A stretch of DNA of 64,000 nucleotides from Balaenoptera acutorostrata (taxonomy: Eukaryota; Chordata; Mammalia; Artiodactyla; Balaenopteridae), in contig NC_080078.1 of NCBI RefSeq assembly GCF_949987535.1, forward strand, positions 46,712,207 through 46,776,206, written 5' to 3'. Below are positions 45,925-57,571 of the stretch, in pieces (the first letter of the stretch is position 1; every line of letters starts with the position of its first letter). A model generated the notes under the pieces. It was not told the origin of the DNA, did not search any database, and saw only the letters and a program-made list of their open reading frames with translations. The translations under genes and the position numbers were made by a program.

Positions 45925-48224
45925 AATGGGAAAAATGAGTAATGTAATAGTATGAAATGACTATGTTAATTTTGAAAAGTGTTCCTTTCCGTTGAAATTA
46001 CATATCTTAATATATTATGAACTGCACACCTCTTGATCCTAAATATTATTTTATGAATTATGCTCAATATTATAAGAAAAATGAAGGACAGGTGAACTAA
46101 ACTTTGTGTGTATTTGAGAAATAAGCTAAATACGATAAATGGAAAGTAAATATTCTCCTTTGAAATATGTGTTTAAGAAGAAATATCCAGTTTTTTCTCT
46201 TTCATTCCTACTTCTCCGTAGTTTTTTTCTATTAGTTTCAAATAAAATCCGAGACTAATAAATTATGACATTTCTGAAAAATGAACAGACGTGCTTCTAT
46301 GTCAAAAATGTAAGCTCTAACTACGAGTGATATTTATTGGTTAGAAACATGACTGATTCATCTCAACATTTCTTTTGAAGATTCATAATGAAATAAAGCG
46401 ATCACATACAATCAACCCAAACCCCTTGCTATTGTTAAAATGCCTACCTCTTTTTTTTCCTTTTTCTTCTTTTAAATCATTGCAGCAGATGCCATAAAAT
46501 GAATGTAGTGAAACCTTCAAGCAGCAAGCTCCCTGTTTCTATCTTGATTATAAAAACACATTGAAAGGTAAATCCACAGTAAAATAAATGAAAAAAATAA
46601 TTAACATTCAAAGTACTCCTTACACCACCTGTTCTTTACATACTGTGCTGAAATGAAGGCACCTGATGTATAAAGAGTAATGAAAAGAAATTGAGTTTCC
46701 TTCTAAAGCAGAAAGAAAAGTAGCACTTATATTTGAAATTCAAATCAGAATGGATGTACCTTTTGTACAATCAATAGGGTCCAGAATTTCCTTCATCTGA
46801 TGAGTTGAGTGAAGTGGTTAAGTCTAAACCCAGGTACAGTAAATATTTTATCCAATATATATGACATAATATTTTGTGTTATTTTGTGTTATTTTTTAAA
46901 AAAATCCTTTATGTAAGTAGATGGTGAACTTCTGTGGTCTTTGAAAGCAGATACTCCAAATAATATCTGACTTTAAGGTTCTGTGCTAAAATTTGGGTTG
47001 ACAATATTTTGGTCTTTACAACAAAATGTGTAAATGAACATATTTACACATCCCTATTATTACAATCCCTAACTATCCACCCCAGTCAATTTATAGATTA
47101 GACCTGCATTTGTTAGTTCTGTTACCTAGTGGCCTTTTTGTGTTCTTCAGGTGGAAGGATATTGATCCCAGATGGTCAAAGATGAAGGAAGGAATTATAA
47201 GTGAGGTAAATGGTAATTATTGGATAAGTCTAAATGAATAGTGATGGTACAAATCAGTTATGATTATAATAAGAATAATGTATTGTGGGAGTTAAGATAT
47301 ACTTAGAATTAAAATATATTGCAATAGTGGCATTTATTGGGATGAGGCAAATTAAATTTAAGTATGCTAATATTTTTCCATTGTCATGGAGAATAAAAGT
47401 ATCAATTCATATTAAAATTTGGTAAGTCTCAGTGATGCCTGGGAGCCAAGAAGTGAGATGAGCCTTGTGGTTGTCCCCGCTGACTGTCTGGAGAGACTTT
47501 CCAGGCCACAACCAGCTGCACAACCCAGCAGACTCCCTGAGTGGAGGAGACTGAGCTGAGAGTCTTGGAAGGCCAAGGCATCTGGTGTTTGCACGGCAGA
47601 GAATTGGAGATTATCTGATTCTATAATGGTGTTACTCCTTTGACTTTCTACAACTAGACTGTTTTACAAATCTGTAGGGGTAGAAGTTACCTTGTAGAAA
47701 ACTTATAATAATGAAAATGAGACTTGTTCATAGCAGTGTAAATGCATTCTGTTTGGTGGAGAAGAAAGAATACATTTTACTGCCCTATATGATATTAACC
47801 AGTCTTTCAAATGTCAGTATTCCTGAATCATGGGTGTATGTGTATATGTATGGATGTATTTGGTATTCCTGATTGTATGTGTATTATGGAGATATACATA
47901 TACATTTGGATATACGTATATATATTATTCTTTTTTGAACCAGTTTTACATCTTATTGGTCCCCTTATTAATTAATGATTTAAATAAAATCTCTTACATG
48001 TATTTATGGAAAATCATGAGTCCTGATTTCATCTTTCTGAAAATTACAATTTAGCATTATTTAATATCTTGGAGAAGAGGGAAGATATAATGAACGTGTC
48101 ACCAAACATTAACAATTATACTCACTGTTTTTCGAGGAGGCTAATTTTCTGGACTATTTAAGGATAGTATATGTAAAATAATGATTAGATGCAAATAAAA
48201 ACTACTCTTTTCATTAGTTGTGAT
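45925..48224. other. Unassigned AT-rich sequence
   Basis: About 2.3 kb of AT-rich DNA without a recognised element, exon or RNA. Short frames at 47412-47594 and 47830-48054 are featureless. Confidence 0.45.
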
Positions 48225-48249
48225 AAGAATTAAGGTACTTCAGTGTTCT

Positions 48250-49640
48250 TGGACTGGAAGAATCAATATTGTTAAAATGACCATACTATCCAGGGCAATC
48301 TACAGATTTAATGCAATCCTTATCAAAATACCAATGGCATTTTTCACAGAACCAGAACAAAAATTTTAAAAATTTGTATGGAAACACAACCCTGAATAGC
48401 TAAAGCAATCTTGAGAAAGAAAAATAGAACTGGAGGAATCAGGCTCCCTGACTTCAGACTACACTACAAAGCTACAGTCAACAAAAACAGTATGGTAATG
48501 GCACAAAAACAGACACACAGATCAATGGAACAGGATAGAAAGCCTAGAAATAAACCCATGAACTTACGGTCAATTAATCTACGACAAAGGAGGCAAGAAT
48601 ATGCAATGGAGAAAAGATAGTCTCTTCAATAAGTGGTGTTGGGAAAACTGTACAGCTACATGTAAAAGAATGAAATTAGAACATTCTCTAATACCATGTA
48701 GGAAAATAAACCCAAAATGGATTAAAGACCTAAATGTAAGACTGGATATTATAAAACTCCTAGAGGAAAACATAGGCAGAGCACTCTTTGACATAAATCA
48801 CAGCAATATTTTTTTGGATCTGTCTCCTAGAGTAATGGAAATAAAAGCAAAAATAAACAAAAAGGACCTAATTAAACTTAAAAGCTTTTGCACAGCAAAG
48901 GAAACCATAAACATAACAAAAAGACAATGTACAGACTGGGAGAAAATATTTGCAAATGATGCGACTGACAAGGGACTTATTTCCAAAATATGCAAATAGC
49001 TCATACAGCTCAACAGAAAAAAAAAACAAAAACAAACAACCCAATCAAAAAATGGGCAGTAGACCTAAATAGACATTTCTCCAAAGAAGACATACAGATG
49101 GCTAAAAGGCACATGAAAAGATGCCCAACATCACTAATTATTAGAGAAATGCAAATCAAAGCTACAATGAGGTATCACCTCACACCCGTTAGGCCAACAT
49201 CAAAAAGTCTACAGATAATAAATGCTGGAGAGGGTGTGGAGAAAAGGGAACCCTCCTACACTGTTGGTGGGAATGTAAATTGGTGCAGCCACTATGGAGA
49301 ATAGTAGAGGTTCCTTCAAAAACTAAAAATAGTGTTACCATATGATCCAGCAATCCCACTCCTGGGCATATATCTGTAAAAGACGAAAACTCTAATATGA
49401 AAAGATACATGCACCCATATTCATAGCAGCACTATTTACAACAGCCAAGACATGGAAACAACCCCAATATCCATTGACAGATGAATGGATAAAGAAGATT
49501 TGTTATATATATATATACACACACACACACACAATGGAATACTACTCAGCCATTAAAAAAGAATGAAATAATGCCATTTACAGCCACATGGATGGACCTA
49601 CTAAGTGAAGTCAGATAAAGACAAATATCAAATGATATCA
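48250..49640 (+). pseudogene. L1 ORF2 C-terminal half, broken
   Basis: Open pieces at 48411-48620, 48601-48999 and 48990-49304 lie in changing frames. The first holds [16 protein letters not shown]. The second runs from [19 protein letters not shown] to [12 protein letters not shown], where a TAG follows. In the third an indel puts the Cys-rich block out of frame. A TA/CA microsatellite (49508-49532) has expanded within the coding part. It has no endonuclease or RT active-site region. Confidence 0.85.
49508..49532. repeat. (TA)n(CA)n microsatellite inside L1
   Basis: Expansion of the short tatatatacaatgg segment that other L1 copies in the window carry unexpanded. Confidence 0.85.
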
Positions 49641-50005
49641 CTAATATGTGGAATCTTAAAAAAACTGATACAAACGAACTTATTTACAAAAAAGAGACTC
49701 ACAGACACAGAAAACAAATTTACAGTTACCAAAGAGGAAAGGGGAGGGAGGGATAAATTAGGAGTTTGGGATTAACACATACACACCACTATATATAAAA
49801 TAAAAAACAAGGTCCTACTGTATAGTTCAGGGAACTATATTCAATATCTTATAATAACCTATAATGGAAAAGAATCTGAAAAAGAGTATATACATATATA
49901 TCTGTATCACTTTGCTGTATACCTGAAACTAATACAACATTGTACATCAACTATACTTCAATAAAAAGTTGTTTGTTTTGAGAAAAAAAAAAGAATTAAG
50001 GTACT

Positions 50006-51092
50006 GCATGCACAGAGAGTTGCAGAACTCTAATGTAGCAGAGAGAAATAAAAATTTCAACACCTAGAGATAGAATTCCACTTAAGGAAGAGATCTGTTT
50101 TATCTTTGGAAATTACTTTGATAAGCCACAAGGCTATAGGTCTTGGGGCAAAACCAGACAACCTAGGCTTGATACAAAGTTAAAAATAAAAAAAGAAAAG
50201 GAAAAGGGGATCCAGAAACAAAGCTGGATGCTAGAGAATTAGTAGAGATGGTCTCTCAAAATTCCCCAGACAGGGATAGACAAAGGATTATAAATTTTGA
50301 TCCTAATGTCCGCTTGAGCCTACACATATTACTTGGGTTTGTGGTACTTCCTCCCTGATGTGTAAAATGGAGGTTCAGGGAAAGTTTTTCTAAATCTTAA
50401 AAGACAAGATGATGATGACAGCATGCTGGGGACTTGGCCACATTCAAGAGGCCAAGTATACTTTCTTCTTGAGAAGCCACATATGAGGTTTACACATGGT
50501 TAATCTAAATTTACACCATATTACATTATGGGAACCTAAATTATTATTGTTGCAGTGAATATGCTTTTTATTTTTCTGTTTGTTAACTTTAAAATTATAG
50601 GTCAGTTACACTTTTATTTGAGGGAGAAATCTGAAGAAAATTCGTACTTTAAAAATAAATTTTAAAAAATGTTAAATGTGAATGAAACATTCTATCTTTA
50701 CTTCTTATACAGTGGAATTTGAATGAACTGGTTTTATATGTATATATTGCATACGTAGAGATATGCAGAAGACAAATAATTTAGCTTAAAACTTCATAGT
50801 TTTTATATTCAGTGTATTTAACGAATACAAGGAATTTCATTAAACACTTAAAAATATTCACAAAAGCTGAACAGGCACCAGCATTATTAATTTATCTTAT
50901 ATTTTAAAATAAAATTTTGGTTGACAAATTCCAGCTACAAAATATGATTAGGAAAAAAGACTGATAACAGAAGAAATCATTTGAAAATGAAGCTGCCCTA
51001 AAAAAACCTAAATTATAGTGCTGCCAATATGAATTATGCAGGATTACTAAAGTTGACTTCATTTGAAAAGATAAGATACAAGATAAGATAAA
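50006..51092. other. Unassigned AT-rich sequence
   Basis: No recognised repeat, exon or RNA. Confidence 0.45.
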
Positions 51093-51315
51093 CACATATG
51101 AAATCCAGTAAAATAACATCCTTTAGGTTAATAACCAAATAGGAAAGTAATCTTATAGGCGATCTCCTCTAAAAAGATCTCATGTTTTAGCATAAAATAT
51201 GACTTTAGCCAGCATTAAAATGTTTTTTCTGAAGATTTTTATTTCTAGTGGAATTCAGAAATATTTCATATAAAATCTTAAGTAGATCAACATTGTATCA
51301 TTATTATATCACATA
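51093..51315 (+). repeat. Left arm of a 223-bp inverted repeat
   Basis: Starts cacatatgaaatccagtaaa and ends ttatatcacata. It pairs without gaps with 52513-52735 in reverse complement; I count seven mismatches (about 97% identity). It matches no SINE, LINE, LTR or DNA element I recognise and is not coding. The 14-base word atacaagataagat lies on both sides of this arm (51076-51089 and 51327-51340), but not beside the other arm. Confidence 0.92.
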
Positions 51316-52512
51316 CAAGATATGATATACAAGATAAGATTTCAGAATATATAAAGTTCCAGTAAGTTAATTAATCAAGATGAAAGTTCATATAATATTT
51401 TGCATGAATCAAAAATGTGCCTGAACCATGATTCTCCATAGCAAAGCACACAGACTGGAGTATGAAAGCCTGAATGTGTGTTTGTGTTGTTGCTGCATTG
51501 CTGGTGTGGAGGCTGATTTTCAAGTAGAGGGGAAAGGGCTGTGTCAGTGATGTAAGAATCCCATCAATAATGGAAAACACCAAGGGCTATGTAGTGGTGT
51601 CTTGAAGACAAAATAAAACCCTAAGGGATTTGATTGGTAGGAGCAGAAGAGAAAGTGGTTCACTGTGTTCATTGGAAGATGAAACAGCGGCCAGAGGAAC
51701 TACAAGAAAAGAAGTTTCTTATGTGGACTAAAAAAGATGGGTGATGTAAATCTAGCCTGGTTCTGAGCAGAGTTTGTGGGTCAACCTAATTTGAGCTAAA
51801 GGGCACGTTTATCCCATTTAAAGTATCTTCCGGGAATCATTAGCTGTCCAATTATTGGTTAAGTCCTGAAATAAAATAAGTTAGTCTGGCTGATTTTTTG
51901 TCTGGTCTAGAGTACCTCTGCATTTTTATCAATAGGATACAATGAATAAAACTGAGTAAAACCTACAATTTCAGCTTTCTCAGTGTATTGATGACCACTG
52001 GCTCCCATCTCATCACCCCTTGTTTCATCAAGAATGTGGTTCTTCAGAGCTGGCCTTCCAAGAAAGTTTATAAAATTGGACAATCTCATCCCTGCATTAC
52101 TGAGTTCATGCCCCTCATTTTACTACCCCAGAAACTGGGATTTATAAAAGGTAAAGAATTGCCAGAAACCACATAGCCAGAGCAAGAAGCCATGGTTCTC
52201 TGCACACTTAGTCTCATGGTCCTGCTCGTCAGAGGCCAAAACATGAGCCAAAGGATGTGATAATTTATACTTGTTGCCGATTTACACTTCACTTCCTACT
52301 TGCGTGCCTGTCAATATCCATCTTTTTCCAAGAAGACCTTATACCATAATATACTTTAAATCTCCATCAACATTTTGATCAGCCCAAGATAAAGGATTTT
52401 TATTCCATATTATACTTATTGCTGGATCCAAGAAAAATAATTGGAATGCATGCATTCTGTATAACACTTGGAGAGAAAGTCCAATATATTTCTAAGAAAC
52501 ATAAGTTAAAAT
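51316..52512. other. 1.2-kb spacer between inverted-repeat arms
   Basis: Largely unassigned AT-rich DNA. A MIR-like patch lies at 52105-52210. I see no transposase, tRNA or other gene inside, so the arms are not obviously the termini of an autonomous transposon. Confidence 0.5.
52105..52210 (-). repeat. Probable MIR, antisense
   Basis: cccctcattttactacccca, gaaactgggatttataaaag and aaaccacatagccagagcaa keep the order of antisense MIR. Diverged. Confidence 0.5.
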
Positions 52513-52735
52513 TATGTGATATAATAATGATACAATGTTGATCTAGTTAAGATTTTATATGAACTATTTCTAAATTCCACTAGAAATAGAAATCTTCAGA
52601 AAAAACATTTTAATGCTGGCTAAAGTCACATTTTATGCTAAAACATGAGATCTTTTTAGAGGAGATCACCTATAAGATTACTTTCCTATTTGGTTATTAA
52701 CCTAAACGATGTTATTTTACTGGATTTCATATGTG
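52513..52735 (-). repeat. Right arm of a 223-bp inverted repeat
   Basis: Reverse complement of 51093-51315, with equal length and no indel. Flanks on both sides diverge abruptly from those of the left arm. Confidence 0.92.
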
Positions 52736-53148
52736 CTGCAGATCCTGCTGGGAAAGCATAAAACCGGACTCATTTAGGAAGAGGCAATGTGGCTATATGA
52801 GAAAAGCTGCCATATGTGGAACCTCACTTAATGCCTGTTGAAATTTTTGTATTTCATGTCTCCTAGGGAAATGTCCATTGTGCTATTGTGTAATTTTATC
52901 AGCATGAACTTCTGCTGAATATTTTCTCTTCTCTTCAAAACCCATATTTTGGTAGAGCTAACTTCAAAACTTAATGTTACAACATCTGTGCCCATACACC
53001 TGGGAGCCATCAAAGACATATCCTAAAGATTATCTACATTTTCTAATCTTATATAGAATGCTGTGAAATGAGACAAAAAGGTTATACATTTTTCCTGGTC
53101 TGGAATTTTTTGAAAGGAACCACTTTCTGTCTCCTTAGAAAGATTCTC
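52736..53148. other. Unassigned sequence
   Basis: No recognised repeat, exon or RNA. Confidence 0.45.
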
Positions 53149-53480
53149 AAAAGAGAACCAATATTGGGCTTCGCTGGTGGCGCAGTGGTTGAGAATCTGC
53201 CTGCCAATGCAGGGGACACGGGTTTGAGCCCTGGTCTGGGAAGATCCCACATGCTGCGGAGCAACTAGGCCTGTGAACCACAACTACTGAGCCTGCGCGT
53301 CTGGAGCCTGTGCTCCGCAACAAGAGAGGCCACGATAGTGAGAGGCCCGCACACCACGATGAAGAGTGGCCCCCGCTTGCTGCAACTAGAGAAAGCCCTC
53401 GCACAGAAACGAAGACCCAACACAGCCGAAAATAAATAAATAAATAAATAAATTAAAAAAAAAAAAAGAGAACCAATATT
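53149..53480 (+). mobile_element. CHR-type SINE, younger subgroup, 17-bp TSD
   Basis: Body 53166-53463 starts gggcttcgctggtggcgcag. The duplication aaaagagaaccaatatt is at 53149-53165 and 53464-53480, perfect. Same diagnostic signature as 45632. Confidence 0.95.
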
Positions 53481-54079
53481 CCTAAGGCTGTAAAGAATAT
53501 CCCTACAAATTTAACAGAGTACTCATTTGTGGTTTTTTTTGCAGATAAGAGTAGCTCTTAATGCGTATATGCAACTTTCCATTAAGAGACACTGTGAATA
53601 TACACAAAACCTGGAGCTATGTTCTCAAAATATTTTCAAACAAGACTCTTCAGTAACTATAGGAAACAAAAGAAAGCAAAAGAACATTCTATGACTTTGA
53701 ATTTATTTACTACTTTTATTCTGTGGATCTACCAATAAATCAATGGCATCTTCTTTTAAAAATAAAAATTATGGTTGAATCAGCATTTATCAAACAGAAG
53801 ATTGAGATCTTGACCAAAAAGAAAAAAAAATTTTCTGAATATACAGAAATGTCTCCCACCTCACCTTTCATTAATTGTTCTATCTTTCTGTATTAAATAT
53901 ACATGTTGAAACAGCCTGCAGGAGATGGTACTGATAACAAAATGGGCAGAACAATTTGCTGCTGAAGGATAATGTAGACTATATGAAATTTTTATGGCTT
54001 CAAAATAGTTAGGAATGGATTTGGGGAACTCCACATGTGGATTCTCTTGATTTTGTCGTCAATTTATCCAATTATGATA
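53481..54079. other. Unassigned AT-rich sequence
   Basis: No recognised repeat, exon or RNA. Confidence 0.45.
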
Positions 54080-54275
54080 AGTACTAAACACTTAAGGTGT
54101 GCTTTCTATGTGTCAGGTATTGTTGGAATTGCTTTACATCACTTTACTCATTAAAGTTTCATCACAAGCATATCTGTCACCACCCTCTTACAGATGAGGA
54201 AACTGAGGCATTGAAAGACTAAATAATCTGTCCCAGGTCACCCAACTTGTCAGTGGGGGGCAGGGCTGCTGCAGT
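54080..54275 (-). repeat. MIR SINE, antisense
   Basis: Antisense MIR: tttctatgtgtcaggtattg, cagatgaggaaactgaggca, ctgtcccaggtcacccaact, tgtcagtggggggcaggg. Confidence 0.85.
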
Positions 54276-54540
54276 GCACCCCAAATCTACATTGCTCCCT
54301 TTTCCTTTGGTTACTTTCTTTATATGTAAGAGAACAGCTTTTAACTCTTACTTTGAAGCAACGAATAAGATGATAAAGGTGGTTAATTTTAAGTTATTTC
54401 GAATTTAAACAGAAATATTCAAGGCAGGGCCAAGTTAATTATCTCTGGTAAAGAAGGGAAAACTCAGTTAATTCAAGCCCATAAGCATTATTACTCTCCG
54501 ACAGTGAAAAGTCAAATTTTAAACAAAGAAGTTCAACTTC

Positions 54541-54898
54541 AAAGTTGCTACAAGCAAGAGGTTTCCCTGGTGGTGCAAGTGGTTAGGAGTCCTCCTGCTA
54601 GTGCGGGACACACAGGTTCAAGCCCTGGTCCGGGAGGAGCCCACATACCGCGGAGCAACTGAGCCCGTGCACCTCAGCTGCTGGGCCTGTGCTCTGGAGC
54701 CTGCGAGCCACAACTACTGAAGCCCACACGCCTGGAGCCTGTGCTCCGCAGCGGGAGAAGCCGCCAGCGCACCGCAACAAAGAGTAGCACTCTTTGGCTG
54801 CAGCTAGAGAGGGCCTGCGCGCAGCAATGAAGACCCAGGGCAGCCAGTAAAACAAATAAATAAATTAATTAATTTTAAAAAAAGTTGCTACAAGCAAG
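54541..54898 (+). mobile_element. CHR-type SINE with 18-bp TSD
   Basis: Body 54559-54880 starts aggtttccctggtggtgcaa. The perfect duplication aaagttgctacaagcaag is at 54541-54558 and 54881-54898. It is more diverged from the CHR pattern than its neighbour. ATAA-rich tail. Confidence 0.94.
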
Positions 54899-55232
54899 TA
54901 GCGGAATTTTTTTTTTTTTTTAAAGGTTTTATTTATTTATTTATTTATTTATCTATGGCTGTGTTGGGTCTTCGTTTCTGTGCGAGGGCTTTCTCTAGTT
55001 GTGGCAAGCGGGGCCACTCTTCATCGCGGTGCGCGGGCCTCTCATTATCGCGGCCTCTCTTGTTGCGGAGAACAGGCTCCAGACGCGCAGGCTCAGTAAT
55101 TGTGGCTCACGGGCCTAGTTGCTCCGTGGCATGTGGGATCTTCCCAGACCAGGGCTCGAACCCGTGTCCCCTGCATTGGCAGGCAGATTCTCAACCACTG
55201 CGCCACCAGGGAAGCCCCAAGTAGCGGAATTT
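54895..55232 (-). mobile_element. CHR-type SINE, antisense, 15-bp TSD
   Basis: Body 54910-55217 in reverse orientation: poly(T) at the left, gggcttccctggtggcgcag read from the right. The perfect duplication caagtagcggaattt is at 54895-54909 and 55218-55232. It overlaps by four bases the right duplication of the SINE at 54559, so it inserted beside that copy. Carries the younger diagnostic signature. Confidence 0.94.
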
Positions 55233-55555
55233 GATCTTGCTTCTTTCCCACATGCCATTCCTCCATTTGCAGAAGAGGATTGGCATCCCTACGAGGGAGA
55301 ACTGAACTCTTCAGTCACTGGAGGAGTCCTACATGCTGGAGAAGCCACTGGGAGAAGGATGACAAGTCAATGTGTGCTGAACACGAGCTTTTTCCCTTGT
55401 AGGTCAAGTTAAAAAGAGGACAATGTACCAGTTGTTTGATGTTCCTCATTTGCATGTCCTGAGGCACAACGTACAAAGTAAATAATTTCTGCTACAGAGA
55501 AATTAAGCAGGCAGGTGCAATATCCTCTATTTTATATTTTACAAGTACAACTGAA
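55233..55555. other. Unassigned sequence
   Basis: Between a SINE and an LTR; no recognised exon or repeat. Confidence 0.4.
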
Positions 55556-56015
55556 TGTATAACCGAGCAGGACCCTATGGGGCCTTCCTGGAACAGACCC
55601 TTCCCCCATATCCTCCTCTGTAGCTCCTCTCTGAAGTACCCAGATAAGACTATCTCATGCATATTTCCTGAATTTTTCAGATGCTAAAAACCACCACGAA
55701 AGGGAAGAAATTAACTACTTGCTGATCATGAGCGCGTAGCCCGCAGACCTTCTGGAGCCTAAGGTTGATAATGTTAACTCCTGGGACACCACCCTGTTAC
55801 CTCACCATCAACCAATCAGAGAATTGTGCAGCAGCTGATCACAGACCCTTGGACGCTCCTCCCTCTCTGGCCTTTAAAAATGCTTTGCTGAAACCCCTCA
55901 GGGAGTTTGGAATGTTTTGAACACGAGCCACCCATTCACGGCCCTTTGATAAACCTTTCTCTGCTCAAAACTCTGATGTTTCAGTTTGTTTGGCTTCACT
56001 GTGAGAGGGGAATAT
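55556..56015 (+). mobile_element. ERV1-like solo LTR
   Basis: LTR layout: tgtataaccgagcaggaccc near the left end, and aaccaatcagagaattgtgc, a CCAAT-like element. A TATA-like tttaaaaatgc lies at about 55872, followed by gataaacctttctctgctca (polyadenylation region). The U5-like end is ttcagtttgtttggcttcac. No internal retroviral region. Ends are approximate. Confidence 0.65.
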
Positions 56016-57225
56016 GAACTGGTGTTCAGTAACAAAGGAGCAAGGCCATGTATCTGTATTTCAAGTAAGGGTTGTATCAATTTTCTATTATCAGCGTCAG
56101 ACATAAAATTCTCCAAATATACCATCTACTTGACTTGCCAGGAACATGGTGTCATGAAGCTGAACTAGGATTTGCAATTAGAGAAAAGGTCATTAGAGGC
56201 ATAGATATAGAAGAATATTGTGCTCTAGATGCAGTGGAAATTAAAAAAGGATGTCAAAATCACTAACATGACTTAGTAATTAAACTGTGTCAATGCAGCT
56301 GCCAAAAAGAGTTCATAATTTGGAAGCTGTGCTTACTATCGACCTGATTTTACAATTGAGATCATGTCTGTGTTTTCATTTGAAAACAAAATTGATCCCT
56401 GTGTTCTGTGAACAAGGCCTGTCAAGTTATTACTCTGTAACTACTTTGCAAACACATTTTTATTTAAGATCAGTATGATTTATGATACAGCAGAAGAGAT
56501 CAATTATTTCCTTTTTTCACATTTTAGCTCCTTTTAAGAGATTGCTTTATACTGGAAAATGAAATTCTTTAAGTTCTTTAATAAATAATAAATTTCTTTG
56601 ATAATTTTTAAAAGACTTTTTAAAATGTCTACCTTTACTCTAATATATTGATTTCTTGCCCCAAATGCTGCTTTAAAATTTACCAAGTGTTCATTCTTCT
56701 TATGTCCTCTGAAATCATCTTACTTTTTTAAACAGTATTCAATATAATTGTACCCTAATATTATTGGGCAAACTTATCATTTAGAAGGCTCATATAATGT
56801 GCTTATTTTACACAAATTGCTTCCTTCGTCACTACCGCATGAAGGATGACAGAATGAAATCAATACAAAATGGTTCATCTATTTGTTTTAAAGCCATTTC
56901 AGATTTTCTAGGACTTTTATCCGTCTAGCCCATAATTTCTATTTCTTAGACGCTTTCTCAAAACTATGATTTTAAAAAATCAAATCTAAATGAATAATAA
57001 AAACATCCTCATATTCTTTGAAAGGATGAAAAACTGTTACAAGTATCTTCTTTTGCTACTTCTGGATTTTATTCTACTTTCAAAAGTAGGTTTAGAATTA
57101 AAGAAACGTTCATTTTGCCCCTTGACAGACTGCAGTTTCATGAGGATAACTCTGATGGTTGAATTCTAGGCAGGAATCCAAAGAAGCTCTCTATTCTTGA
57201 TGGATTAATTTAAGAGCAGTCCTAC
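56016..57225. other. Unassigned AT-rich sequence, likely intron
   Basis: No repeat family recognised. If the minus-strand exons at 57226 and 57572 are real, this is intronic. Confidence 0.45.
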
Positions 57226-57318
57226 CTTTTTCACCTTCTTCTTCTTCTTGGTCATCTGTTAGTGGAATCACTTCTTGCTGCTCCACGATCATGGTATCTT
57301 CTTGGTTCGATGAAAGCT
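57226..57318 (-). CDS. Candidate internal coding exon, minus strand, acidic peptide
   Basis: Read on the minus strand, a good acceptor (ccttctgtctcattctatttag) precedes the exon and the donor gaaaaag/GTAGGA follows. The exon is 93 bases, phase 1 at both ends. With the last base of the upstream exon it starts with Glu and then encodes LSSNQEDTMIVEQQEVIP followed by LTDDQEEEEGEK; the other frame I checked is closed by a stop. The product is Glu/Asp-rich without a transmembrane segment. I do not recognise the gene. Symmetric phase-1 exons can be skipped without a frameshift, so alternative splicing is possible. Confidence 0.65.
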
Positions 57319-57571
57319 CTAAATAGAATGAGACAGAAGGATACTCAGGGATGTTTTAGTTGGAATCATTGAGAAAACAGTGACTAAAGCACAAAGTTCT
57401 TTTTTCCCCTCCAAGTTTCAACAGGCAAACAAAGCAGAACACTACCGCCATTGTCTAGTAATCACTGCTGAAAGCATACACGCACCCCACTCATACACAC
57501 CAGTATATATAGAAGTCATGACCCACAGTTTCACGTCATTCTCAGATAACAATATATTCTGGTTTCAATAC
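57319..57571 (-). other. Candidate 253-bp intron
   Basis: Separates the two candidate exons. It begins GTATTG and ends TTTAG on the minus strand, with a pyrimidine tract before the acceptor. No repeats inside. Confidence 0.6.

Larger units (their letters stand above)
48225..50005 (+). mobile_element. 5'-truncated L1 with 15-bp TSD
   Basis: Body 48240-49990, flanked by aagaattaaggtact (48225-48239 and 49991-50005). The pre-insertion site reads GTGAT/AAGAAT. The 3' UTR (ggagtttgggattaacacat) matches the element at 25139-25592. After the usual terminal aataaaa there are about 15 extra bases (gttgtttgttttgag) before the poly(A). Confidence 0.93.

Noticed and set aside
55240..55412. Possible plus-strand exon after ccatttgcag
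   Set aside because: A plausible acceptor but no suitable donor at the end of the open segment, and no partner exon.
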